Below, piece after piece: positions 8,807-17,035 of a DNA stretch of 64,000 bases. The DNA is taken from contig CAVOGL010000024.1 of the NCBI GenBank assembly GCA_963695415.1, positions 1 to 64,000 on the forward strand, written 5' to 3'. A program made the position numbers and the translations under genes. The stretch is from CAVXWV01 sp963695415 (GTDB taxonomy: Bacteria; Chloroflexota; Anaerolineae; Anaerolineales; UBA4823). The notes beneath the pieces were generated by a model. The model was not told the origin of the DNA. It ran no database searches and saw nothing but the letters and a program-made list of their open reading frames with translations. The first letter of the stretch is position 1. Each line of letters opens with the position of its first letter.

Positions 8807-10224
8807 TCAGGGTTCAGCAGCGCCTGATCCAGAGCCTGGCGCAGTGAGCGTACTTCGATCACCTCGATGCCTTCTGGCCATGGTTCCGATTTGCGCAGCC
8901 TGCGCGGCACGATCGCCGTTTTAAACCCCAACTTACCCGCCTCGCGCAGGCGCTGCGCCATCTGTCCCACCATGCGCAGTTCCCCGGACAGCCCCACCTC
9001 GCCTATCAACACCGTGTCAGCCCTCACAGGCGCATTGCGCGCCGAGGACGCAATCGCAGCAGCCACCGCAAGGTCTGCTGCCGGCTCATCGATCGCCAGA
9101 CCGCCAATCACATTCACAAACACGTCCTGCTCGCCAAGGCGGACGCCAACCCGCCGCGTCAAGACTGCCACGATCAACAGCAGGCGGTTGAAATCGACAC
9201 CATTGGGGGTGCGACGCGGGTTGCCAAAAGAAGTTGGACTGGTCAGCCCCTGCACCTCCACCAGCAGCGGACACGTGCCCTCCATCGTCACCGCAATGGC
9301 TGAGCCTGGCGCATTGACCAAACGCTCTGCCAGGAACGCTTCCGACGGGTTGCGCACCTCCACCATGCCGCGCTCGCTCATCTCAAAAACGCCCACTTCC
9401 GAGGTCGCCCCGAAGCGGTTTTTCACCGATCGCAGCAGGCGGTAAGCCTGGAAGCGGTCCCCCTCCAGGTACAGTACGGTATCGACGATGTGCTCCAACA
9501 CACGCGGTCCGGCAATCGTCCCTTCCTTGGTCACGTGCCCAATCAAGAAGACTGCCATCCCGGTGGACTTGGCAAGTTCGCGCAGCCGCGAAGCCGTCTC
9601 CCTCACCTGCGAAACCGACCCGGCAGACGAATCCATTTCCTGGATGTACGTCGTCTGCACCGAATCCAGCACCAGCAGGAAAGGCTTCACCGAGCTGATA
9701 TGTTCCTCGATCACCGCCAGGTTCGTCTCTGTAACCAGGTACAGCGCTTCCGGGAATTGGTCTCCGTTCGTTCTATTCGTGTCTGGCTGGTCGGGCAGCT
9801 GCTGCAGCAGCCTTTCTGCCCGCATCTTGATCTGCCTCTCGGACTCTTCCCCCGACACGTAAAGCACTCCCTGCTGCGCCGCTACCTCCATGGCAACCTG
9901 GAGCACCAAGGTGGATTTGCCAATCCCGGGATCCCCGCCGATCAATACCACTGATCCCGGCACAATCCCGCCGCCCAATACGCGCGCGATTTCCTCGATC
10001 GAAAGCGGAAGCCGGTCTTCCCCCGCACCATGGATATCCGCCAGGCGCATGGGCTCGGATTTCAGGCTCAGCCCGCGCCGGGCATGCGCCGGCGCTGCTG
10101 CCTGGGAGCTGACCACCTCCTCCACCATGCTGTTCCACTCTCCGCATTGCGGGCAGCGCCCCATCTGGCGCGGCGAGCGCCTGCCGCACTGCTGGCACAC
10201 ATACTGTGAATAAGTCTTTGGCAT
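8803..10224 (-). CDS. radA: DNA repair protein RadA
   Basis: RadA helps process recombination intermediates and drives branch migration. The protein has 473 residues from ATG 10224 (MPKTYSQYVC). It shows the N-terminal C4 zinc finger (CQQCGRRSPRQMGRCPQCGEW), the RecA-like core with Walker A GGDPGIGKSTL, the KNRFG motif and the C-terminal Lon-like domain (VNVIGGLAIDEPAADLAVAAA, GEVGLSGELR). The upstream in-frame extension to 10275 lacks family similarity and is not used. A TATAAT at 10236-10231 sits 6 nt before this ATG with TTGGCA 18 bp further up, so the mRNA may be leaderless. Confidence 0.93.
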   Translation of the reverse strand: MPKTYSQYVCQQCGRRSPRQMGRCPQCGEWNSMVEEVVSSQAAAPAHARRGLSLKSEPMRLADIHGAGEDRLPLSIEEIARVLGGGIVPGSVVLIGGDPGIGKSTLVLQVAMEVAAQQGVLYVSGEESERQIKMRAERLLQQLPDQPDTNRTNGDQFPEALYLVTETNLAVIEEHISSVKPFLLVLDSVQTTYIQEMDSSAGSVSQVRETASRLRELAKSTGMAVFLIGHVTKEGTIAGPRVLEHIVDTVLYLEGDRFQAYRLLRSVKNRFGATSEVGVFEMSERGMVEVRNPSEAFLAERLVNAPGSAIAVTMEGTCPLLVEVQGLTSPTSFGNPRRTPNGVDFNRLLLIVAVLTRRVGVRLGEQDVFVNVIGGLAIDEPAADLAVAAAIASSARNAPVRADTVLIGEVGLSGELRMVGQMAQRLREAGKLGFKTAIVPRRLRKSEPWPEGIEVIEVRSLRQALDQALLNPE

Positions 10225-10230
10225 GGAGTG

Positions 10231-10260
10231 ATTATATACCCAAGTAAAGCGGGTTGCCAA
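10231..10260 (-). promoter_or_regulatory. radA promoter, leaderless geometry
   Basis: On the minus strand, TTGGCA (10260-10255), an 18-bp spacer and TATAAT (10236-10231) are followed by six bases and then the radA ATG. The expected transcription start coincides with the start codon. There is no Shine-Dalgarno sequence. The -35 lies inside the palindrome at 10248-10266. Confidence 0.55.
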
Positions 10261-10387
10261 CCCGCTCAACCTCAAACCTCACCCGTAGAACGGGTTGGCA
10301 ACCCGTTCTACTTTTTACAAGCTCAAAAGAAAAAGTCGACCTTTACGTCGACCTTTTCTTGTAGGGGCGGACCTGTGTGTCCGCCCC
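10248..10387. repeat. Cluster of four intergenic palindromes between radA and clpC
   Basis: Four inverted repeats follow one another: AGCGGGTTG/CAACCCGCT (10248-10266); 13-bp arms GTAGAACGGGTTG/CAACCCGTTCTAC (10285-10311); GTCGAC-N6-GTCGAC (10335-10352); GGGGCGGAC/GTCCGCCCC (10364-10387). The first two share the core CGGGTTG/CAACCCG and look like members of a dispersed repeat family. The third, read on the minus strand, is followed by TTTTTCTTTT and can act as the clpC terminator. Confidence 0.7.
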
Positions 10388-10409
10388 TCATCTCAAATTC
10401 AAACTTTAA

Positions 10410-12911
10410 TCAAACAGCCGCAACTGCCTCAGCCGGCGGTTCCTCTTCCTTTTCTTCCAGCTTGAGTACCACATCGTCATCTTCAACATCCACGACGATC
10501 AACTCACAATCCTGGAATTCACCAATGAGCAGCTTGTCCGAAAGCGGGTCTTCTACCTTCTGCTGGATCACCCTGCGCAGCGGTCGAGCGCCCATCTCCG
10601 GGTCAAAGCCCAATTCCGCCAGCTTTTCTAATGCTGCCGGCGTGGGCTGCAGGTCAACCGAATACTCTTGCAGCCGGGTTGCGACCTTGTTCAATTCAAG
10701 CCGTACGATCTGCTGGATATCTTCTTTGTTCAATGAGCGGAAGACAATCACCGAGTCGAGCCGGTTGATGAACTCTGGTCTGAACACCCTCTTCAACGAT
10801 TCGGTCAGCTTCTTGCGCATCTCGTCGTAAGCCAGGCGTTCTTCTGTTACTTCATCCCGTTTCACGGCGAAACCCAGGTTCGCCTGGCGCTTGATTACAT
10901 CCGCGCCAATGTTCGAGGTCATCACGATCAGTGCGTTGCGGAAATCAACTTTTCTGCCTTTGGCGTCAGACAACTGTCCTTCTTCCATGATCTGCAGCAG
11001 CATGTTGTGCGCTTCAGGGTGCGCCTTCTCGATCTCGTCGAAAACGACGATCGAATACGGTCGCCGCCTCAGCGCCTCGGTCAGCTGCCCTGCTTCCTCG
11101 TAACCCACGTATCCGGGAGGAGCTCCCACCAGGCGGCTCACGCTGTGCCGTTCCATGAATTCCGACATATCCAGCTGGATCAGCGCATCCTCGCTGCCAA
11201 ACATGAAGCGCGCCAGAGCTTTGGTCAATTCAGTCTTGCCCACGCCTGTCGGTCCCAGGAAAATAAAGGATCCAATCGGTCGGCGCGGGTCTTTCAATCC
11301 TGCGCGGGCGCGGCGCACAGCCTTGGAGATCGCCAGGATGGCATCTGTTTGCCCAATGATCGAGTTTTGGAGCTCATTTTCCATTTGCAGCAGCCGCTGC
11401 GATTCTTCCCTGGCGATCTGCATCACCGGAACCCCCGTCCACATGGATACCAGTTCGGCAATGTCATCCGCTGTAACCGTTGGTGAGTTTGTCCGGTCCC
11501 AGCCGGTGCGCATTTTCTCGAGCGTATTTTCCAACTCTTCCTGCTTCTCCAGGTATTCCTGCGCATCATCATTGCGCCCATCGTCCATAGCCTGGGTGCG
11601 GTTGTGCCGCGTCTCACGGATCTGGTCCATGAGTTCCTTGGTCGTCCGCGCCATGGGGCTTTTATACATGCGCACCCTGGAGGACAACTCGTCAATCAGG
11701 TCGATTGCCTTATCCGGCAGGAAGCGCTCCGTGACATAACGTGATGAAAGCTGCGCCGCTGCATCAAGCGCCTCGTCCGAGATGGTCAGGCGGTGGTGTT
11801 CTTCGTATGCACCGCGCACACCCTTCAGTATCTCGATAGTCTCGTCCACGCTGGGCTCTTCAACCTGCACGGGCTGGAAGCGGCGCTCCAACGCCGCGTC
11901 ACTTTCGATGTGTTTGCGATATTCGTCAAGCGTGGTAGCACCAATCACCTGGAGCTCACCGCGCGAAAGCGCCGGCTTGAGGATGTTGGCTGCGTCAACC
12001 GATGAGCCCGCAGCTCCTGCCCCAACCAGCATGTGTACTTCATCAATGAACAGGATCGCACCGGAAGCCTTAAGCTCATCGATCACGCGCTTCAGGCGTT
12101 CTTCGAACTGACCCCGGTACATCGTGCCGGCTACCAGGGAGCCCACGTCCAACTGCAGCACCCTCTTGTCTAAAAGGGGGACGGGCACATCCCCTTCGAG
12201 GATGCGCTGAGCCAAGCCTTCTACAATCGCTGTCTTGCCAACACCCGGCTCTCCCACCAGCGCCGGGTTGTTCTTCGTCCGTCTTGCCAGGATCTGGATG
12301 ACACGCTCGATCTCCATCTGCCTGCCGATCACCGGGTCCAGTTTCCCGTCCTCCGCCAGTTGGGTCAGATCCGTCGCCAGCTGGTCCACCATGGGCGTCT
12401 TGGCTTTGTTCTGCTGTTCTGCCCGGGCAACGCGTGCCGGTTCCTGTGTAGCGCCGCTGCGCTGAGAAGAGCTGCTTTCCTGCAGCACCCGCTTCGTCTG
12501 TCGCCGGATCTGTTCGGGGGTCACACCCATCTTGCGCAGCACATCCAGAGCCACCCCCTCACCATAACGCACCAAACCCAGAAGTAAGTGCTCAGTGCCG
12601 ATATAGTGATGCCCCATCTTGCGCGCTTCTTCGACCGCATATTCCAGCACTTGCTGGGTGCCCGGCGATAAATCCAGCTTTCCCCCGCGGTACTGCCCAG
12701 GACCAGTCAATCGTTCGACCATCTCCTGTACCCGGTCTGCTTCCAGACCCAGTTCGCGCAGAACTCGACCAGCCACCCCACCTTCTTCTTTGATCAATCC
12801 CAGCAGCAGGTGTTCGGTACCTATATAATTGTGCCTCAGTCGCTCAGCTTCCTGATGTGCCAGGCTTAGCACTCGCCTTGCTCTTTGTGTAAATCTCTCC
12901 ATGCCAGACAC
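10410..12911 (-). CDS. clpC: ATP-dependent Clp protease ATP-binding subunit ClpC
   Basis: This Hsp100 unfoldase feeds substrates to ClpP. The 833 residues show two Clp_N repeats (RFTQRARRVLSLAHQEAERL, IGTEHLLLGL twice), a first AAA module (GEPGVGKTAIVEGLA; LFIDEVHML), a UVR-like coiled middle region near residues 420-455 and a second AAA module (FLGPTGVGKTELTKAL; VFDEIEKAH) with the D2 C-terminal domain. It ends in an acidic Glu/Asp-rich tail. GTG 12911 lies 5 nt after AGGAGG, while the canonical family start ATG 12902 lies 14 nt after it, so GTG is favoured. No clpP or ctsR/mcsAB is next to it. Confidence 0.93.
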   Translation of the reverse strand: MSGMERFTQRARRVLSLAHQEAERLRHNYIGTEHLLLGLIKEEGGVAGRVLRELGLEADRVQEMVERLTGPGQYRGGKLDLSPGTQQVLEYAVEEARKMGHHYIGTEHLLLGLVRYGEGVALDVLRKMGVTPEQIRRQTKRVLQESSSSQRSGATQEPARVARAEQQNKAKTPMVDQLATDLTQLAEDGKLDPVIGRQMEIERVIQILARRTKNNPALVGEPGVGKTAIVEGLAQRILEGDVPVPLLDKRVLQLDVGSLVAGTMYRGQFEERLKRVIDELKASGAILFIDEVHMLVGAGAAGSSVDAANILKPALSRGELQVIGATTLDEYRKHIESDAALERRFQPVQVEEPSVDETIEILKGVRGAYEEHHRLTISDEALDAAAQLSSRYVTERFLPDKAIDLIDELSSRVRMYKSPMARTTKELMDQIRETRHNRTQAMDDGRNDDAQEYLEKQEELENTLEKMRTGWDRTNSPTVTADDIAELVSMWTGVPVMQIAREESQRLLQMENELQNSIIGQTDAILAISKAVRRARAGLKDPRRPIGSFIFLGPTGVGKTELTKALARFMFGSEDALIQLDMSEFMERHSVSRLVGAPPGYVGYEEAGQLTEALRRRPYSIVVFDEIEKAHPEAHNMLLQIMEEGQLSDAKGRKVDFRNALIVMTSNIGADVIKRQANLGFAVKRDEVTEERLAYDEMRKKLTESLKRVFRPEFINRLDSVIVFRSLNKEDIQQIVRLELNKVATRLQEYSVDLQPTPAALEKLAELGFDPEMGARPLRRVIQQKVEDPLSDKLLIGEFQDCELIVVDVEDDDVVLKLEEKEEEPPAEAVAAV

Positions 12912-13266
12912 GGATTCCTCCTACCAACAATACCTGTTTATTTACAGTTCCAAAATCAAACGTTGGCTATAAAGTAGTCAACCTTTCATCCTACAACAAC
13001 TCACCCTCATAGCATCTTTCTAGCTGAAGCTGCCTGGTGTAACCGTCATGTTCAGCCGAAATGATTCCGAGAGAGTTTATCCAATTCGATTCTACCAGAG
13101 AAACTATTTGCCATTCCTTTTTAAAGAACACTCAAAAGGAATGTTAATACAACTCTAAGAGGCGTATCCAGGCTATATATCAGAGCCCGGACAACCCACT
13201 TAAAAAAGGAGCTGGCAGCACGAACAGCTGCCAGGCTTCTTTCCTATTGATCATTTACGGAGTTGG
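12912..13266. other. clpC-rpsA intergenic region, AT-rich
   Basis: No ORF is supported here. The region holds the rpsA terminator (13202-13234), a perfect 10-bp inverted repeat CATTCCTTTT/AAAAGGAATG at 13112-13143 with a 12-base loop, and presumably the clpC promoter. A TTGACT reading toward clpC is present near 12980 but has no convincing -10. I see no CIRCE element or CtsR-type heptad repeat, so stress control of clpC is not evident from sequence. Confidence 0.5.
13202..13234 (-). terminator. Intrinsic terminator of rpsA
   Basis: Read on the minus strand, CTGGCAGC (13234-13227) and GCTGCCAG (13219-13212) make an 8-bp stem with a 7-base loop, followed by CTCC and six T residues (13207-13202). 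It lies just past the rpsA stop at 13267. Confidence 0.8.
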
Positions 13267-14784
13267 TTAGACTGCTTCCGAGCCGTTCTCCTGGACAGTT
13301 TCCATCTCGGCTTCTGCCTCTAATTCGGCTTCTGCTGCTGTTTCGGTTTCAGCTTCAACTTCAACTTCAGCGTCGATTACGTCCTCGGCATCAGCCAATG
13401 TCTCAGCAGCCTCATCAAGCTCAGCCTCTGGCTCCGATGCTGTTTCGTCTGCGCTTTCCGCTTGCGCGTTGTCTCCCATGAGCTCCGCTTCAATTTCCTC
13501 AGCGCCCGTCTCGGGTTCCGCATCGTCTGTTGTGCTCGATTCCTGCGCTTTGCCCACTTCTTCCGCAAGCGCCATCTTCCAATCAAGATCCGCATAGGCT
13601 GGCGAGTCCACCTTTCGCAGGCTCAAGCCTATCCTATGCCGTTCAGGATCGATCTTGATGATCCTTAAGGTCAGCACGTCTCCTTCATGCACCACTTCCT
13701 TCGGATGCCCGACGCGCTGCTCGCTGAGTTCAGATACATGGATCAATCCCTCGATATCATCACCCAGACTGGCAAACGCGCCAAACTTGGTCAGGTGCGT
13801 AACCTTACCTTCGATCAACATCCCTTCCTTCAGGTGGTTGATCATGTCAGACCAGGGATCGTCTAACAACTGGCGGATCGAAAGACCAATGCGTTTGCGC
13901 TCGCGGTCAACGCTGATTACCTTCACCTTGACTTCATCACCCACATTGAGCACCTCGCTGGGATGTTCGATCCTTTCCCAGGAAACTTCCGAAAGGTGCA
14001 CCAAACCATCGGCGCCGTCAATATTCACAAAAGCGCCGAAATCTGCCAGGCTGGTTACTCTTCCCGTGCGCTCTGAGCCTTCTTCAATTTCATCCAGCAA
14101 ACGGTCCTTCAAAGATTCGCGCGTTTCCTGCAGAGCCTGACGCTCAGATAGGATCAACCGCCTGCGCTCGCGGTCCACTTCGATGACACAAACCTGCATC
14201 GGTTCGCCCACCATAGTTCCCCAGCGTTGTTCCGGGGTATCCCCACCGGAAGCAGCCCGCCGCAGCAGGCTGACCTGTGATGCAGGCACGAATCCTCGCA
14301 GCCCGCTCACCGGAACTATCAAGCCACCCTTGTTGTATCCAATGATCTTACTGTCAACGCTGTCACCTGCAGATTGCAGTGCTTCAACCAGCTCCCAGTC
14401 TTTTACCTCACGGGCGCGCGTGTAGGAGAGAATAACATTCCCGTTCGAGTCTTCTGGCGCAACCACATAAACGGGTATCTCCATCCCTACCTCGAACGCA
14501 TCGCGTTCCTCAGACGGGATTGAATCCAATTCTCGTCCCGATATCACACCCTCAGACTTGGTGCCAATGCTGACCAACACTTCATTCTCTCGAATGGTGG
14601 CTATAAGTCCCTGGCGCATTTCGCCAGGGGTGGGTAAGTCAAGGTTGAGCCCCTGTTCCTCGAGAAGCACTTCCATCGAATTTGCTTCCGGAGCAGTCTC
14701 GTCTAGAATTGAGGAGTTCACCTCCATGTTCTGATTCTCTTCGCTCTCAACCTCTTGCCCGACGCGGGCATTTTCTTGTTCCAT
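13267..14784 (-). CDS. rpsA: 30S ribosomal protein S1
   Basis: S1 binds mRNA and aids translation initiation. Four S1 RNA-binding repeats are seen: GLIATIRENEVLVSIGTKSEG, GYNKGGLIVPVSGLRGFVPASQ, GRVTSLADFGAFVNIDGADGLVH and GKVTHLTKFGAFASLGDDIEGLIH. The 100-residue tail is almost wholly Ala/Glu/Asp, unusual for S1 and like the acidic tail on L9 in this window. The start is taken as ATG 14784 (MEQENARV); an upstream in-frame TTG at 14802 gives a 6-residue longer form, and GGAG between them could serve ATG. It terminates at the hairpin 13202-13234. Confidence 0.9.
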   Translation of the reverse strand: MEQENARVGQEVESEENQNMEVNSSILDETAPEANSMEVLLEEQGLNLDLPTPGEMRQGLIATIRENEVLVSIGTKSEGVISGRELDSIPSEERDAFEVGMEIPVYVVAPEDSNGNVILSYTRAREVKDWELVEALQSAGDSVDSKIIGYNKGGLIVPVSGLRGFVPASQVSLLRRAASGGDTPEQRWGTMVGEPMQVCVIEVDRERRRLILSERQALQETRESLKDRLLDEIEEGSERTGRVTSLADFGAFVNIDGADGLVHLSEVSWERIEHPSEVLNVGDEVKVKVISVDRERKRIGLSIRQLLDDPWSDMINHLKEGMLIEGKVTHLTKFGAFASLGDDIEGLIHVSELSEQRVGHPKEVVHEGDVLTLRIIKIDPERHRIGLSLRKVDSPAYADLDWKMALAEEVGKAQESSTTDDAEPETGAEEIEAELMGDNAQAESADETASEPEAELDEAAETLADAEDVIDAEVEVEAETETAAEAELEAEAEMETVQENGSEAV

Positions 14785-14987
14785 AAGCTTAACTAACTCC
14801 AATGCGGATAAGATAACATCATCGACTTGCGGCGTTTTTCATCTTCTGTTAAAGTCGATCTTTCTATTATAAAGGTATAAGGAAAACTTGGCAACCGTAC
14901 ATTTAAAATCTCACCTATGATAAGATTACGCTCAACGAGACCGCCAGGGGCTCCGTCCCTGCGGCGCCAAAGCTGAGGTTAACCGAA

Positions 14988-16085
14988 TTGCCCCCAATCT
15001 ATCCTTTTACCGCAATCGTCAGGCAAGAACGCATGAGGCGCGCTCTGATTCTGAACGCCGTAGATCCCCGCATCGGCGGTGTATTAATCCGTGGAGAACG
15101 TGGCACCGCCAAGTCCACCGCCGCCAGGGCAATGGCAGCACTCCTGCCTGAGATAGAAGTTTTTGTCGATTCCCCTTTCCATGACGATCCCCATTCACCA
15201 AATACCTGGTCCGATTGGGCAAAAGAACGCGTAAGCCGCGGTGAGGAATTACAGACCACCAGGCGGCAGATCCAGTTCGTTGATCTGCCCGTCAGCGCCA
15301 CGGAAGACCGCGTGGTGGGTACTCTGGACATTGAGAAAGCCATCCAGAAAGGCGAACGACATTTCGAACCCGGCGTGCTTGCGGCTGCCAACCGCGGCTT
15401 GCTTTATATCGATGAAGTCAACCTGCTCGACGATCATGTCGTGGACTTGCTGCTCGATTCCGCAGCTATGGGTGTCAACATCGTCGAACGTGAAGGCATT
15501 TCTTTCTCTCACCCGGCGCGCTTCATCCTGGTAGGCACGATGAACCCCGAGGAAGGGGATCTACGCCCGCAGCTCCTGGACAGGTTCGCCCTCTCCGTGG
15601 AAATCCATGGGATACGCGACACCCGCGAGCGCGTCCTGATCATGGAGCGCAACCTGATGTTCGAATCGGATCCGGATGCCTTCCGCAGCCAGTGGTTATC
15701 AAAAGAACTCGATTTATCCCAGCAGATCGCCCAGGCTCGCCCTTTAGTTCCATCCGTGACCTATACATCCCGCGACCTGCTCTCGATCGCTGCGTTGACC
15801 TCATCGATGAATGTCGATGGTCACCGCGCAGACCTCGTGATCCTGAAGACCGCCCGCGCACACGCTGCATTCGAGGGACGCCAGTCCATCACTGACCGTG
15901 ATATTGCCCTGGCAGCCGAGCTCGCATTGCCCCACCGCATCAAGCGCGGTCCCTTCCAACAGGCTGAGATGACCATGGACGAGCTCCAGGAACGTATCGA
16001 GCAGCTGCAAGGTGCCGATTCCACCGCCGGGGACCCCCAGCCGCGCCCGGGGGAAGAAGAGACCGCAGGCGAAAAAAAAAAGTAA
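14988..16085 (+). CDS. chlI: Mg/Co-chelatase ATPase subunit, BchI/ChlI-like (zero-frame product)
   Basis: This AAA+ ATPase powers metal insertion into a tetrapyrrole. The 365 residues show Walker A GERGTAKST, the chelatase insertion with FVDLPVSATEDRVVGTLD, Walker B LLYIDEVNLL, sensor GTMNPEEGDLRPQLLDRF and the C-terminal lid. The start is TTG 14988 with GAGG upstream. The ORF stops (TAA) right after a run of ten A at 16072-16081. Shifting back one base at A-AAA-AAG carries translation into the von Willebrand domain that follows, so this is both a stand-alone I subunit and the N-terminal half of a D-like protein. In a non-phototroph the metal is more likely cobalt (cobalamin), with CobN elsewhere. 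Confidence 0.88.
   Translation: MPPIYPFTAIVRQERMRRALILNAVDPRIGGVLIRGERGTAKSTAARAMAALLPEIEVFVDSPFHDDPHSPNTWSDWAKERVSRGEELQTTRRQIQFVDLPVSATEDRVVGTLDIEKAIQKGERHFEPGVLAAANRGLLYIDEVNLLDDHVVDLLLDSAAMGVNIVEREGISFSHPARFILVGTMNPEEGDLRPQLLDRFALSVEIHGIRDTRERVLIMERNLMFESDPDAFRSQWLSKELDLSQQIAQARPLVPSVTYTSRDLLSIAALTSSMNVDGHRADLVILKTARAHAAFEGRQSITDRDIALAAELALPHRIKRGPFQQAEMTMDELQERIEQLQGADSTAGDPQPRPGEEETAGEKKK
16071..16085 (+). promoter_or_regulatory. Candidate programmed -1 frameshift site
   Basis: Zero-frame codons read GAA AAA AAA AAG TAA. The heptamer A-AAA-AAG directly before the stop is the same slippery type as in E. coli dnaX. A GGGGG tract 18-20 nt upstream could act as an internal Shine-Dalgarno, and GGTT-N7-AACC just downstream could form a weak hairpin. 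Confidence 0.6.
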
Positions 16086-17035
16086 GCACTGAGGTTTCTT
16101 CCGAACCATCGGATCCCAGCCAGCACCCACAAGAACCTTCCCCGCAAAAACAAGTGTTTGAATCCACAAGCGCCAACTGGTGGGACGGCGGGGAAAAGGT
16201 GAAGATCGGGGAATCCTTTTCTCCGCGAAAACTCGACCAACCCATCGACCGTCTCACCCGCCGGCAGAGCGGTCGCCGTTCTCGCTCGCGCACAGATCGT
16301 AAACGCGGTCGCTATATCCAGGCTCGCCCTGCTGGCGGCAAAACTCACGATCTCGCCTTCGACGCGACCTTGCGCGCCGCTGCCCCTTACCAGCGCGAGC
16401 GCACCGAACAGCGCAAACGCGTAGCCTTCGCCATCCAATCCAGCGATTTCCAACGAAAAATTCGCGTCAAGAAGACCTCCAACCTGATCCTTTTTGTGGT
16501 GGACGCTTCCTGGTCGATGGCAGTAGCTGAGCGAATGTCCGCCACCAAGGGCGCCATCCTATCCCTGCTCACCGATGCATACCAGCGGCGTGACCGGGTC
16601 GGTCTTGTTGTCTTCCAGAAAAACCGCGCCACTTTGATCCTGCCTCCAACCAACTCCGTGCAGCTGGCGCAAAGAGCCCTCGCCGATATCCCTGTCGGGG
16701 GTAAAACGCCCCTGTCTGCCGGTTTATATCTAGCCCAGCAAGTAATTCAGAAAGAGCGCATCTTACGCCCGGACGTGCTGGCTTTAATGATCCTGCTCAC
16801 CGACGGCGCCGGGAATGTCTCCATGTCGAACCTGCCGCCTCAAGAGGAAGCCCACCGCATCGCTAACCAGATCGCCGGAGAAAGCATCCGCTGTGTTGTC
16901 ATCAACATGGAACATGCCGCATTTGACCAGGGGCTTGCACAGACCCTTGCCGACCACCTCAATTCCCCATGCTACACGCTGAGTGAATTGAAAGCAGAAA
17001 CGCTTTATGAGGCTGTCCGGAGTGAAATGGGCTAA
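16082..17035 (+). CDS. chlD: ChlD/CobT-like von Willebrand domain, reached by -1 frameshift
   Basis: After a -1 shift at the A10 run the frame stays open with no stop to 17035, giving a fused product of roughly 680 residues, the size of ChlD-type putative cobaltochelatase. The segment shows a Pro/Ser/Gln linker, SANWWDGGEKVKIGE, an Arg-rich stretch (RRQSGRRSRSRTDRKRGRY), and a VWA domain with the MIDAS motif DASWS after LILFVV, then SLLTDAYQRRDRVGLVVF and ILLTDGAGNVS. GTG 16154 could start it independently but lacks a clear ribosome site. The end overlaps the start of the next gene. A homopolymer sequencing error is the alternative explanation for the split. Confidence 0.75.
   Translation, partial: VSTEVSSEPSDPSQHPQEPSPQKQVFESTSANWWDGGEKVKIGESFSPRKLDQPIDRLTRRQSGRRSRSRTDRKRGRYIQARPAGGKTHDLAFDATLRAAAPYQRERTEQRKRVAFAIQSSDFQRKIRVKKTSNLILFVVDASWSMAVAERMSATKGAILSLLTDAYQRRDRVGLVVFQKNRATLILPPTNSVQLAQRALADIPVGGKTPLSAGLYLAQQVIQKERILRPDVLALMILLTDGAGNVSMSNLPPQEEAHRIANQIAGESIRCVVINMEHAAFDQGLAQTLADHLNSPCYTLSELKAETLYEAVRSEMG

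Noticed and set aside
16154..17035. Independent VWA gene with its own start
   Set aside because: GTG 16154 has no clear ribosome site and the frame is open continuously from the A10 run, so a shifted fusion is preferred.
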